Origin: Blastococcus saxobsidens
GTDB lineage: Bacteria; Actinomycetota; Actinomycetes; Mycobacteriales; Geodermatophilaceae
Assembly (NCBI RefSeq): GCF_010682065.1
Contig: NZ_JAAGWG010000012.1
Location: 62,001-126,000, forward strand
Direction: 5' to 3'
Length of the DNA: 64,000 bases
Position 1 is the stretch's first letter; every line of letters begins with the position of its first letter. Under the pieces are notes generated by a model. It made no database searches, was not told where the DNA came from, and saw nothing but the letters and a program-made list of their open reading frames with translations. Below are positions 40,040 to 50,925 of this stretch, one piece after another. A program made the translations under genes and the position numbers.

Positions 40040-40534
40040 TCACTCCCCCGCGGCGTCCGGCATCTCCCTGGCGTCGGTCTCGCGGGCCTCGCCCAGCCGG
40101 TTGAGCCGGCCCAGGAGGCCGGCCAGGGTGGCGACGTCGTCCGTCGGCCACCCGGAGAGGTCGGACTCCCAGCGCGCCCGCCGGGCCTCCCGGATCCGGT
40201 TCAGCCGGGCCGCCCCCTCCCGCGACGGCGTCAGCACCTGGGCGCGGCCGTCCTCGGGGTCGGCGGCACGGTCGACCAGGCCGAGCTCCACCAGGCTCGA
40301 GACCTGCCTGCTGACCGTGCTCTTGTCCAGCCCGAGCCGGACCACCAGGTCGCTCGCCCGCAGCGGGCCGGCGTCCTGGAGCAGGGCCAGCAGCCCGTAG
40401 GCCGCCCCGTCGAGGTCGGGGTGAAGCTCCCGGGCCAGCCGGGTGGAGATGGCGCGGGAGCGGCGCAGGAGCAGTCCGATCTCCCGTTCCAGGGCGACAT
40501 AGGCCTCGTGCGCGTCCACCGGGGGAGCATTCAC
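40040..40534 (-). CDS. MarR-family regulator at the end of the hspR operon
   Basis: A 164-residue winged-helix regulator from GTG 40534, overlapping the hspR stop as GTGA. The recognition segment is LVVRLGLDKSTVSRQVSSLVELGLVDRAADPEDGRAQ. It is different from the next MarR protein. It would be made with the heat-shock genes, so its level may rise on HspR release. Target genes are unknown; the palindrome just downstream could bind either MarR. Confidence 0.87.
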   Translation of the reverse strand: MNAPPVDAHEAYVALEREIGLLLRRSRAISTRLARELHPDLDGAAYGLLALLQDAGPLRASDLVVRLGLDKSTVSRQVSSLVELGLVDRAADPEDGRAQVLTPSREGAARLNRIREARRARWESDLSGWPTDDVATLAGLLGRLNRLGEARETDAREMPDAAGE

Positions 40535-40983
40535 CGCCCGGCGCCCGGACGCCAGATCACCAGGGCCGAACTCGGCCGCCGCAGCGGCACCAGCTCCGCG
40601 CGGTAGGCGGCCGGCACGGCCGCCTCGGCCGCTATCCGGCGGCTCTCGGAGTGCTGGAGCTCCTCGAGCAACTCGTGCACCCGCGACTGCAGTGCCTCGA
40701 CCTGCGACTCCAGCTCGATGATCCGCTTGATCCCGGCAAGGTTGACGCCGTCCTCCTGGGAGAGGCGCTGCACCTCCCGCAGCAGCGCGACGTCCCGCGG
40801 GCTGTACCGCCGCCCGCCGCCGGCCGTGCGGCCGGGGCTGACCAGGCCGAGCCGGTCGTACTGGCGCAGCGTCTGCGCGTGCATGCCGGCCAGCTCGGCG
40901 GCCACGGAGATCACGAAGACCGGCGCGTCCTCGGCGACGGCCCGCCCCGCCTCCGCGGCGGGGTCGCCCGGTGGGATGGTCAT
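40531..40983 (-). CDS. hspR: Heat-shock repressor HspR (MerR family)
   Basis: A 150-residue MerR-type repressor that binds HAIR elements and needs DnaK as co-repressor. The MerR helix-turn-helix is [40 protein letters not shown], with [28 protein letters not shown] as the coiled dimerisation part. It overlaps dnaJ (ATGA) and marR (GTGA), giving the classic dnaK-grpE-dnaJ-hspR order plus one gene. HAIR-like sites lie before dnaK and clpB. Confidence 0.94.
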   Translation of the reverse strand: MTIPPGDPAAEAGRAVAEDAPVFVISVAAELAGMHAQTLRQYDRLGLVSPGRTAGGGRRYSPRDVALLREVQRLSQEDGVNLAGIKRIIELESQVEALQSRVHELLEELQHSESRRIAAEAAVPAAYRAELVPLRRPSSALVIWRPGAGR

Positions 40984-42194
40984 CCCTCGCCCCCCGGGCG
41001 CACCGCCGCCGTGATCTGCGGACGCGGGTCCTCGTCCATCTCCTCGGCCAGCGCCTCTACGACCTTGCGCTGGGCGGGCGTCAGCCGGACCGGGACGGCG
41101 ATCTCCACCGTGACCAGCAGGTCACCGGCCCGGCCCTTGCCGGGCACCCCGCGGCCGCGCACCCGGAGCGTCCGGCCGCTGGCGGTGCCGGCCGGCACCT
41201 TGAGCGAGACGGAGCCGTCCAGCGTGGGCACGGTCAGCGTGGTGCCGAGCGCGGCCTCGGCGAAGGTGATCGGCACGTGCAGCGTCAGGTCCTCGCCCTT
41301 GCGCCCGAACAGCGGGTGCTCGGCGACGTGGACGACGACGAACAGGTCGCCCGCCGGGCCTCCGCGCCGGCCCGGGGCGCCCTTGCCGGGGAGCCGGATC
41401 CGCTGACCGTCCTTGACACCGGCCGGGATGCGGACCGTGATCGTCCGGGTCTGGCTGGTGATCCCGCTGCCCGAGCACGTCGGGCACGGGTCGTCGACCA
41501 CCTGGCCGCTGCCACGGCAGTTGCGGCAGGGCTCGGAGAAGGCGAACGCGCCCTGGCTGCGGCTGGTCACGCCGGCGCCCTGGCACACCGGGCAGGTGTG
41601 CGGGCTGGTCCCGGGCTTGGCACCGCTGCCCGCGCAGGTCTGGCAGCTGCCCGGGCTCTGCATGCGCAGCGGGACCGTCACCCCGAGGACGGCCTCCTCG
41701 AAGGAGAGCGTCGCCTCGGTCTCGACGTCCTGACCCCGGGCCGGGCCGGACGCCGCCTGGCTCCGGGCTCGCGCACCACCGGCCGCGCCCCCGAACAGCC
41801 CGCCGAGGATGTCGCCCAGCCCACCGGCGCCCGCGGCGCCCCCGGCCCCGCGGGGCCCACCGGCCGCGCCGAACAGGTCGCCGAAGTCGAAGGTCTGGCC
41901 GCCACCGGGGAAGCCACCTCCACCGGGGAACCCGGCACGGGCGCCGGCGCCACCGGCACCGAACAGCCGCCGGGCCTCGTCGTACTCGCCCCGTCGCTTC
42001 GGGTCCGAGAGCACGTCGTAGGCCTCGGAGACCTCCTTGAAGCGGGCCTCCGCCTCGGCGTTGTTCGGGTTCTTGTCCGGGTGCAGGTCCCGGGCCAGCT
42101 GCCGGTAGGCCTTCTTGATCGCGGTCGCGTCGGCGTCCTGAGGGACGCCGAGCGCGCCGTAGTAGTCCTTCTCGATGAAGTCACGGGTGCTCAT
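40980..42194 (-). CDS. dnaJ: Chaperone DnaJ (type I)
   Basis: A 404-residue DnaK co-chaperone. The J domain (to about residue 78) has HPD in [12 protein letters not shown]; a long Gly/Phe-rich region runs to about 155. Four zinc motifs follow: [24 protein letters not shown] and CPTCSGSG. The substrate-binding C-terminus is complete. It lies 19 nt after grpE and overlaps hspR by 4 nt. It corresponds to the DnaJ1 of the heat-shock operon. Confidence 0.95.
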   Translation of the reverse strand: MSTRDFIEKDYYGALGVPQDADATAIKKAYRQLARDLHPDKNPNNAEAEARFKEVSEAYDVLSDPKRRGEYDEARRLFGAGGAGARAGFPGGGGFPGGGQTFDFGDLFGAAGGPRGAGGAAGAGGLGDILGGLFGGAAGGARARSQAASGPARGQDVETEATLSFEEAVLGVTVPLRMQSPGSCQTCAGSGAKPGTSPHTCPVCQGAGVTSRSQGAFAFSEPCRNCRGSGQVVDDPCPTCSGSGITSQTRTITVRIPAGVKDGQRIRLPGKGAPGRRGGPAGDLFVVVHVAEHPLFGRKGEDLTLHVPITFAEAALGTTLTVPTLDGSVSLKVPAGTASGRTLRVRGRGVPGKGRAGDLLVTVEIAVPVRLTPAQRKVVEALAEEMDEDPRPQITAAVRPGGEG

Positions 42195-42213
42195 CGGACG
42201 CCCCCTCTCGCGC

Positions 42214-42902
42214 TCAGTCGGTGGTCGGGGCGCCGGCCTCGTCGCCGGACGCCGGTGCGGCCACGGGATCGGCCGCCGGCGGCGCCGGGTTCTCCGGCTC
42301 GGTCACCGCGACCATCGCCGTCCGCAGCACGCGGTCGCCGCGGCGGAAACCCTGCCGCAGCACCGTGGTGGCGGTCGGCACCTGCACCTCGGCCGACGTG
42401 TCGTGCATGACGGCCTCGTGCAGCGCCGGGTCGAACTCGTCGCCGGTCGTCCCGAACGCCTCGACACCGAGGCCGTCCAGCAGGCCGAGCACGCGGTCGG
42501 CCACGACCTTGAACGCGCCGGTGAGGTCCCCGTGGTCCCGGGCCCGCTCGATGTCGTCGACGATCGGGAACAGCTGCGCGGCGAACCGCTCGGCCGCCTG
42601 GTCGACGACCAGTGACCGGTCGCGGTCGACCCGCCGCCGGTAGTTGGCGTACTCGGCGGTGACGCGCTGCAGGTCCTCGGTGCGCTCGGCCAGCTGCTGG
42701 CTCAGGTCGGCACCGTCGCCGTCCGCGACCTGCGGCTGCTCGGCGACCGGTGTCTCGTGCTCGCTCATCTGCTCCCCTGGGAGGTCGGTACCGGGCCGGG
42801 CGCCGGCCGGCTGCTCGCCGGCCGGCGTCCGTACTGCGCCAGTGGTGGGGTCGATCCGCCGCTTGTCACGGATCACGACCCGCGGCTGCTCGTCCCCCGC
42901 GG

Positions 42903-42906
<4 letters not shown>
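42214..42906 (-). CDS. grpE: Nucleotide exchange factor GrpE
   Basis: A 230-residue factor that releases ADP from DnaK. Residues 1-60 are disordered; a long coiled coil begins at about 64 ([30 protein letters not shown]), and the beta-wing follows ([40 protein letters not shown]). The start overlaps the dnaK stop as ATGA. An internal ATG at residue 47 (MSEHETP) is possible but lacks support from the overlap. Confidence 0.95.
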
Positions 42907-44774
<1,868 letters not shown>

Positions 44775-44851
44775 GGGGATGGCCTCTCTTCCGTGTGCTG
44801 GGGTGGTACTGGTCCGTGTGGGTCAGCCGAGGAGCCGCGGCGCTCGTCCAC

Positions 44852-44937
44852 CTTGCGCGGGGCTCGCTCAACTTTCCTGCCCACCGTAACGGCAGGCAGC
44901 GCGCCCGTGTTCCCGGGGTGCGCCACCTCGGCTCAAC
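44852..44937 (-). promoter_or_regulatory. Two HAIR-like sites upstream of dnaK
   Basis: CTTGCGC-N7-GCTCAAC (44852-44872) and GGTGCGC-N7-GCTCAAC (44917-44937) share TGCGC-N7-GCTCAACTT and are 65 bp apart. The right half-site is the same as that of the clpB HAIR element; the left half is degenerate. They lie 78 and 143 bp before the dnaK start. Confidence 0.65.
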
Positions 44938-45093
44938 TTCGCTCGCGTGCTCCATTCACCACCGCCCCGCCGCCACGACCGCCGCGCTGCGGTGCGGCGG
45001 TCGTCACCGCCGAGCGGCGCTCGATGGGCGCCGCTGTCCACAGATCTGCGCGCGCGGGTCCGCGCCCGGATCGGCACACCGACACTGCGCACC

Positions 45094-46086
45094 ATGCATC
45101 CGCTGCTGCGAGCCGCCGCCGAGCGTCGTCTGGGGCTGTTCACGGCCGCCGATGCCCGGCGTGCCGGCTACGGACATCCGGAGATCCGCTCGATGTGCGC
45201 CACCGGCCGCTGGGTGCGGCTGCGCCGCGGGATCTACGTCGCCGCCGACGACCTCGCCCGCGCCGAGCAACAGGGTCGGCGGTTCCAGCTCGACTGCCTG
45301 GCGGTGCTCGTCGCGCTCGACCGCCCGGGCGCCGCCCTCGGCCACGGCACCGCCGCCCGGCTGTGGGGACTGCCGGTCCCGCGTCCGCCGACGATCTCCC
45401 TCGTCGACCCGGCCCACACCCGCACGGGCCGCGACCACCGGATGACGCAGACCCCCCTCGCCGACGACGAGGTCGCCGTCCGGGGCCCGTTCCGGCTGAC
45501 GACACCGGCGCGGACCCTGGTGGACCACGCTCGCAGCGAACCGCTCGAGGAGGCGGTCGTCGCCATGGACGCGGCCCTGCTGGCCGAGCGGGTCGTGCCG
45601 GAGCAGCTCAGGACGGCGGCCTCCCGCGCGGCGCGGTGGCCGGGCGCCCGGCGGGCCGAGCGGGCAGTGGTCCTCGCCGACGGGCGCGCCGAGTCACCGC
45701 TGGAGACCCGCGGCCGGCTCCGGATCGCGGGCGCGGGCCTGCCGGTGCCCGAGCTCCAGGTCGAGATCCGCGCCGAGGGCCGTCTCGTCGCCGTGGTCGA
45801 CGCCTGGTTCGACGACGCCGCGGTGGCGGTCGAGTTCGACAGGCAGGTGAAGTACACCGATCCGTGGCGCGGCCGGTCACCCGAGCGGGTCCTCTGGGAG
45901 GAGAAGCGCCGGGAGGACCGGCTGCGCGCGCTGGACATCGGCGTCGTGCGCATCGCCGACGCCGATGTCGGCCCCCGGTGGCCGGACGCCGAGGCCGACC
46001 TGCGCCGGGCGCTCGCACGACCGGCACCCCTCCGACGGCGATTCAGCACCCTGCCACGGGCCCGTGGGCAGGCGCGCACCGGCTGA
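45094..46086 (+). CDS. AbiEi-type N-terminus plus DUF559-like domain protein
   Basis: A 330-residue protein. The N-terminal winged region RRLGLFTAADARRAGYGHPEI and WVRLRRGIYV matches AbiEi-like antitoxin or regulator domains. The C-terminal part (DAWFDDAAVAVEFDRQVKYTD, RREDRLRALDIGVVRI) resembles the DUF559 fold, with a weaker metal pattern than the copy at 10195. The two are distant paralogues of one actinobacterial family. No cognate AbiEii toxin gene is adjacent. Both genes have GTCCACAG 40-50 bp upstream of the start, but in opposite orientations relative to the gene. Confidence 0.8.
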   Translation: MHPLLRAAAERRLGLFTAADARRAGYGHPEIRSMCATGRWVRLRRGIYVAADDLARAEQQGRRFQLDCLAVLVALDRPGAALGHGTAARLWGLPVPRPPTISLVDPAHTRTGRDHRMTQTPLADDEVAVRGPFRLTTPARTLVDHARSEPLEEAVVAMDAALLAERVVPEQLRTAASRAARWPGARRAERAVVLADGRAESPLETRGRLRIAGAGLPVPELQVEIRAEGRLVAVVDAWFDDAAVAVEFDRQVKYTDPWRGRSPERVLWEEKRREDRLRALDIGVVRIADADVGPRWPDAEADLRRALARPAPLRRRFSTLPRARGQARTG

Positions 46087-46178
46087 CCACCGCGGTGTCG
46101 TCGTCACCGCCGCGCTGCAGCGCGGCGGCGGCGACCACGGCCCGGCGGCGGGGTGGCCGGATCGTGATGCCCCCACGG

Positions 46179-46196
46179 GGTTACCGGCGAGTAGCC
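46179..46196. promoter_or_regulatory. Operator-like inverted repeat upstream of etfD
   Basis: GGTTAC-CGGCGA-GTAGCC: the arms match at 5 of 6 positions. TetR-type regulators of fatty-acid genes use sites of this shape. It lies 170 bp before the etfD ATG. The regulator is unknown. Nothing else clear is seen in 46087-46365. Confidence 0.4.
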
Positions 46197-46365
46197 TTCT
46201 GGCGCGCCCGCTATCGTGCGCAAGCAGTGCGGGCAGCGGTGCCCGTACGCGCCCGCGTGACCGGCTCCCGAGCCGGTCCCGCGCCGCGCGCACCACACAC
46301 AGCCTCGTCGCCCCACGTGGCCGGCGGGAGTCAGCCGACGCCCTCGGGCGTCCGGGGAGGAAAAC

Positions 46366-48669
46366 ATGACGGGCCCGCTGCAGATCGTCCTCGGGACGAT
46401 CAGCGTCCTGTTCCTGATCGTGGCCTCGGTGATGGCCTACCGCGCCGTGCGCGCGATGGTGCGGATCATCCGCACCGGCCAGCCCGACGGCACCCGCTTC
46501 GGGCCGGTCAAGACCCGGTTGAAGACGCTGGCGATCGAGTCGCTCGGCCACACCCGGATGCTCAAGTGGTCCTCGATCGGCATCGCGCACTGGTTCGTCT
46601 TCGTCGGCTTCTACGGCCTCTTCCTGACGCTGGTCGAGGCCTTCGGCGAGGTCTGGAACCCCGCGTTCCACCTGCCGCTCATCGGCAACTGGGGCCTGTG
46701 GAACCTGTTCGCCGACATCATCGGGACCGGCACGATCCTCGGGATCGTCTACCTGATCTACCGGCGCCAGAAGGACCACCCGCGCCGCCAGGGCCGCAAG
46801 AGCCGTTTCGCGGGTTCCAACGAGGGCCGCGGCTACTTCGTCGAGGCGATCGTCCTCACCGTCGGCCTCTGCATCCTGCTGATCCGCGCGCTCAAGGTCT
46901 CCTCCGACCTGACCGACGCCCCCGGCTGGTCGCACCCGGTCTCCGGCGCCCTGGCCACGATCCTGCCCGACAGCCCCGACCTGCTGACGGTCGTCGCGTT
47001 CATCAAGATCGTGGTGAGCCTGACCTGGCTGGTCGTGATCAGCCGGATCCTGAACATGGGCGTCGCCTGGCACCGGTTCAGCGCCTTCTTCAACATCTAC
47101 TTCAAGCGCAACGCCGACGGCGCCCCCGCGCTCGGCCCCATGCTCCCGATGACCTCGGGCGGCAAGCCGATCGACTTCGAGGATCCCGGCGAGGACGACA
47201 TCTTCGGTCGCGGCAAGATCGAGGACTTCACCTGGAAGGGGATGCTGGACTTCAGCACCTGCACCGAGTGCGGTCGGTGCCAGAGCCAGTGCCCGGCGTG
47301 GAACACGGGCAAGCCGCTCAGCCCGAAGATGGTGATCATGGATCTTCGCGATCACCTCTACGCGAAGGCCCCCTACCTGCTGGGCGAGAAGACCGCCGCG
47401 GAGACCGCGCCGGACTACGACGTCCTCAAGCCCAGCGACGAGCAGGTCTGGGCCTCGGGCTACGCCCGCATCGAGGGCACCAACGACGCCCAGGCGCACC
47501 GCCCGCTGGTCGGCACCCTCGAGGAGGGCGGGGTCATCGACCCCGACGTCCTGTGGAGCTGCACCAACTGCGGCGCCTGCGTCGAGCAGTGCCCGGTGGA
47601 CATCGAGCACGTCGACCACATCAACGACATGCGCCGCTACCAGGTGCTGATCGAGTCCAACTTCCCGTCCGAGGCCGGCGTGATGCTGCGCAACCTCGAG
47701 AACCGCGGCAACCCGTGGGGCATGGCCGGCAACGTCCGCGAGGACTGGATCAAGGAGCTGGACTTCGACGTCCGCATGGCCGACGGCCCGCTGCCGGCCG
47801 AGGTCGAGTACCTGTTCTGGGTCGGCTGCGCCGGCGCCATCGACGACCGCGCCAAGAAGGTCACCAAGGCCGTCGCCGAGCTGCTGCACACCGCGGGCGT
47901 CGAGTTCGCCGTCCTCGGCAGCGGGGAGACCTGCTCGGGCGACCCGGCCCGCCGCATGGGCAACGAGTTCGTCTTCCAGCAGCTGGCCATGGAGAACGTC
48001 GAGACCCTCAACGGAGTCTTCGAGGGCCGCGTGCCCGGCACCCGCAAGATCGTGGCCACCTGCCCGCACTGCTTCAACTCGCTGGGCAAGGAGTACCCGC
48101 AGGTCGGTGGCGAGTACGAGGTCGTCCACCACACGCAGCTGCTCGGCCAGCTGGTGGAGGAGGGCCGGCTCGTCCCGGTCACCCCGGTCGACCGCAAGGT
48201 CACCTACCACGACCCCTGCTTCCTGGGCCGGCACAACAAGGTCTACACGCCCCCGCGGGAGATCCTCGACTCCGTCCAGGGCCTGTCCACGCAGGAGATG
48301 CACCGCTGCAAGGACCGCGGCTTCTGCTGCGGCGCCGGCGGTGCCCGCATGTGGATGGAGGAGAAGATCGGCAAGCGGATCAACATGGAGCGCACCGAGG
48401 AGGCCCTCGAGCTCGATCCCGACGTCATCTCCACCGCGTGCCCGTTCTGCATCACGATGCTCAGCGACGCGCTGACCAGCAAGAAGCAGAACGGCGAGGC
48501 CGCCGAGCACGTCGAGGTCCTCGACGTCAGCCAGATCCTGCTGCGTTCCATGCAGCCGGTGGCGGTCTCCGCGCAGGGCGCGGCATCCGGCCCCGACGTC
48601 GGCACGTCGCCCGACCCCGACCCGGCCGGTGAGGGCTCCGCGGCCACGGAGCACGGCCCGAACGCCTGA
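46366..48669 (+). CDS. etfD: Membrane Fe-S protein EtfD-like (electron-transferring flavoprotein:menaquinone oxidoreductase)
   Basis: A 767-residue protein that joins a five- to six-helix cytochrome-b-like N-terminal half to a heterodisulfide-reductase-like Fe-S half. Two 4Fe-4S motifs occur near residues 300 and 400 (CTECGRCQSQCP and CTNCGACVEQCP). Two cysteine-rich CCG-type domains follow (TCPHCFNSLG, HDPCFLGRHNK, CCGAGGARMW, TACPFCITML). The family member Rv0338c passes electrons from fatty-acid beta-oxidation to menaquinone. A Ser/Pro-rich tail is variable. It has its own terminator. Partner etfBA genes are not in the window. Confidence 0.93.
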   Translation: MTGPLQIVLGTISVLFLIVASVMAYRAVRAMVRIIRTGQPDGTRFGPVKTRLKTLAIESLGHTRMLKWSSIGIAHWFVFVGFYGLFLTLVEAFGEVWNPAFHLPLIGNWGLWNLFADIIGTGTILGIVYLIYRRQKDHPRRQGRKSRFAGSNEGRGYFVEAIVLTVGLCILLIRALKVSSDLTDAPGWSHPVSGALATILPDSPDLLTVVAFIKIVVSLTWLVVISRILNMGVAWHRFSAFFNIYFKRNADGAPALGPMLPMTSGGKPIDFEDPGEDDIFGRGKIEDFTWKGMLDFSTCTECGRCQSQCPAWNTGKPLSPKMVIMDLRDHLYAKAPYLLGEKTAAETAPDYDVLKPSDEQVWASGYARIEGTNDAQAHRPLVGTLEEGGVIDPDVLWSCTNCGACVEQCPVDIEHVDHINDMRRYQVLIESNFPSEAGVMLRNLENRGNPWGMAGNVREDWIKELDFDVRMADGPLPAEVEYLFWVGCAGAIDDRAKKVTKAVAELLHTAGVEFAVLGSGETCSGDPARRMGNEFVFQQLAMENVETLNGVFEGRVPGTRKIVATCPHCFNSLGKEYPQVGGEYEVVHHTQLLGQLVEEGRLVPVTPVDRKVTYHDPCFLGRHNKVYTPPREILDSVQGLSTQEMHRCKDRGFCCGAGGARMWMEEKIGKRINMERTEEALELDPDVISTACPFCITMLSDALTSKKQNGEAAEHVEVLDVSQILLRSMQPVAVSAQGAASGPDVGTSPDPDPAGEGSAATEHGPNA

Positions 48670-48765
48670 CGACAGCGCCGGGAGCACCGCAGCGAGGCAC
48701 GAGCGAGGAGCGGACCGGCGCGGGGTCGGGCCCGTGACAAGGCCTGATCCCACCCGCACCGCACC

Positions 48766-48805
48766 ACGACGGCGCGCGTCCCCGCGAGGGGGCGCGCGCC
48801 GTCGT
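48766..48805. terminator. Terminator of etfD
   Basis: ACGACGGCGCGCGTCCCC (48766-48783) pairs with GGGGGCGCGCGCCGTCGT (48788-48805), with one G-T pair, around GCGA. Confidence 0.88.
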
Positions 48806-48885
48806 CGTTCCCCGGTCCGGCGGATCGTTGCTCAGGGAAACGACCCGGCGGGGGCTGCGCGGCCCCGGTGGAGGACGATCCTCCG

Positions 48886-50193
48886 GTGACCAGCACCGCC
48901 CCCTCCCGTCGGCGCGGCCTCGCGCTCATCGCCGTCGCGATCGTCCTCACCGCGCTCAACCTGCGGACCGCGGTCACGAGCGTCGGGCCGGTGCTGGAGG
49001 AGATCGAGGACGGGCTGGGCATCTCCAGCGGCCTGGCCGGCGTCATCACGACGATGCCGGTGCTGTGCTTCGCCCTCATCGGCTTCACCGGCCCGGCCCT
49101 GTCCGCGCACTACCGCGACGCCCACGTGCTGGCCGGGGCGCTGGTCGCGATGACCGGCGGGCTCGCGCTGCGCAGCGCGGCCGGCGGCTTCCCGCTCTTC
49201 CTCACCGGCACCGCGCTGGCGATGGTCGGCGGCGCGCTCGGCAACGTGCTGCTCCCCGGCCTGGTGAAGCGCTACTTCCCCACCCGCACGGGCCCCCTCG
49301 TCGGCGCCTACAGCACCGCCATGGGCCTGGGCGCCACGCTGGGCGCGGTCGGCTCCCAGCCCCTGGCCGACGCCACCGGGAGCTGGCGCTGGGCGCTCGT
49401 CGTCTGGGCGGTCCCCGCACTGGTGGCGGCCGGCGTCTGGCTGGCCCTCCCGGCCTCGCCCGGCGTCTCGCGCGACAGCCACACCGCGGTCCGCATGCGG
49501 GCGCTCGTGCACAGCCCCACGGCGCTGGCGCTGACCGCCTTCTTCGGGGTCCAGGCGCTCCAGGCCTACGTCGTCATCGGCTGGTCCGCCCAGTACCTGC
49601 GCGACTCGGGCATGTCGGCCGCCACCGCCGGGCTCCTGCTCGGCCTCAATTCGCTGGTGGGCCTGCCGCTGAGCGCGGTCATCCCCTCGCTCGTCGTGCG
49701 GCCGCCGCTGCAGCGCCCGCTGCTGGCCGTCTTCGTCGCCTGCTACGTCGCCGGCTGGGTGGGCCTCTGGACGGCGCCGACGACGGTGCCCTGGCTCTGG
49801 ATGACCCTCATCGCCGTCGGCATGGGCACGTTCTCGATGGTGCTCACCCTGATCGGCCTGCGGGCCCGGACGCCGGAGACCGTCGCCGCCCTGTCCACGG
49901 TCAGCCAGGGCTGGGGCTACGTGATCGCCGGGGCGGGTCCGCTGCTGGTCGGCGTGCTGCGCGGCGTGACCGGGAGCTACACCGGCATGTTCGTCATCGT
50001 GCTGACCGGTGTCGCGGTGCTCTCCGTCGCCGGCTGGGTGGCCACCCGCCAGACCTTCGTCGACGACGAGGTCGAGCGGTCCGTGCCGGGCTGGTCACCG
50101 GCCGGGCGGTGCTCCGACGTGCTGGAGACCGCCGGCGTCGAGCCGCCGGCCAGCGCCCAGGTCACTCCGGACGGCGGGTCTCCGCGCGGGTGA
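48886..50193 (+). CDS. CynX/NimT-family MFS transporter
   Basis: About 435 residues and 12 helices. The first helix carries the family mark [20 protein letters not shown]; other marks are [18 protein letters not shown] and [13 protein letters not shown]. Members include the cyanate transporter CynX and the 2-nitroimidazole exporter NimT; the substrate here is unknown. I prefer GTG 48886 with GGAGG 10 nt upstream; GTG 48868 would add six residues. Its 3' end overlaps the convergent dcd gene by 32 bp. Confidence 0.9.
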   Translation: MTSTAPSRRRGLALIAVAIVLTALNLRTAVTSVGPVLEEIEDGLGISSGLAGVITTMPVLCFALIGFTGPALSAHYRDAHVLAGALVAMTGGLALRSAAGGFPLFLTGTALAMVGGALGNVLLPGLVKRYFPTRTGPLVGAYSTAMGLGATLGAVGSQPLADATGSWRWALVVWAVPALVAAGVWLALPASPGVSRDSHTAVRMRALVHSPTALALTAFFGVQALQAYVVIGWSAQYLRDSGMSAATAGLLLGLNSLVGLPLSAVIPSLVVRPPLQRPLLAVFVACYVAGWVGLWTAPTTVPWLWMTLIAVGMGTFSMVLTLIGLRARTPETVAALSTVSQGWGYVIAGAGPLLVGVLRGVTGSYTGMFVIVLTGVAVLSVAGWVATRQTFVDDEVERSVPGWSPAGRCSDVLETAGVEPPASAQVTPDGGSPRG

Positions 50194-50749
50194 AGTTGCG
50201 GAAGGACCGCGACGGCGTGGGGCCGCGCTGGTCCTGGTAGCGGGACCCGTAGACCGCCGAGCCGTAGGGGTGCTCGGCGGCACTGGTGAGCCGGAACATG
50301 CACAGCTGACCGATCTTCATGCCCGGCCACAGCGTGATCGGCAGGTTCGCCACGTTGGACAGCTCCAGCGTGATGTGCCCGGAGAAGCCCGGGTCGACGA
50401 AGCCGGCCGTCGAGTGGGTGAGCAGCCCGAGCCGGCCGAGCGAGGACTTGCCCTCCAGGCGGGCGGCGAGGTCGTCGGGGATGCTGACGACCTCCAGCGT
50501 GGACCCCAGCACGAACTCGCCCGGGTGCAGCACGAAGGGCTCGTCGCCCTGGGGCTCGACCAGGGTGGTCAGGTCGTCCTGCTGCTCCGCCGGGTCGATG
50601 TGGGTGTACCGCGCGTTGTTGAACACGCGGAAGAACCGGTCCAGCCGGACGTCGATGCTCGAGGGCTGCACCAGGGCCGGGTCGTAGGGCTCGATGCCGA
50701 GGCGACCCTCGGCGATCGCGGCCGTGATGTCGCGGTCGCTCAGCAGCAT
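50162..50749 (-). CDS. dcd: dCTP deaminase (likely bifunctional dCTP deaminase/dUTPase)
   Basis: A 195-residue trimeric enzyme that supplies dUMP for thymidylate. Marks are [62 protein letters not shown] and [15 protein letters not shown]. The M. tuberculosis enzyme does both dCTP deamination and dUTP hydrolysis, and the conserved core suggests the same here. The C-terminal 11 codons overlap the end of the CynX-type gene on the other strand. Confidence 0.95.
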   Translation of the reverse strand: MLLSDRDITAAIAEGRLGIEPYDPALVQPSSIDVRLDRFFRVFNNARYTHIDPAEQQDDLTTLVEPQGDEPFVLHPGEFVLGSTLEVVSIPDDLAARLEGKSSLGRLGLLTHSTAGFVDPGFSGHITLELSNVANLPITLWPGMKIGQLCMFRLTSAAEHPYGSAVYGSRYQDQRGPTPSRSFRNFTRAETRRPE

Positions 50750-50925
50750 GGCGCGGAGTCTAGGGAACGGGTTCCCCCTCCCTCCGGGTGAATGGGCGCC
50801 GCCACCCCTCAAGCCGGGGCCGGGACGGGACGAAGCGTGCCTGAAGAGCGCCTGCCGGCGTCCGGTCCTCCGGTCGCCGGCCCTCCCCGGACGGGCCGGG
50901 GTGGTCGCGCCGGAGGACTCCGCGG

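Noticed and set aside
45877..48759. 960-codon minus-strand frame opposite etfD
   Set aside because: Antisense shadow of EtfD, whose Fe-S motifs are clear on the plus strand.
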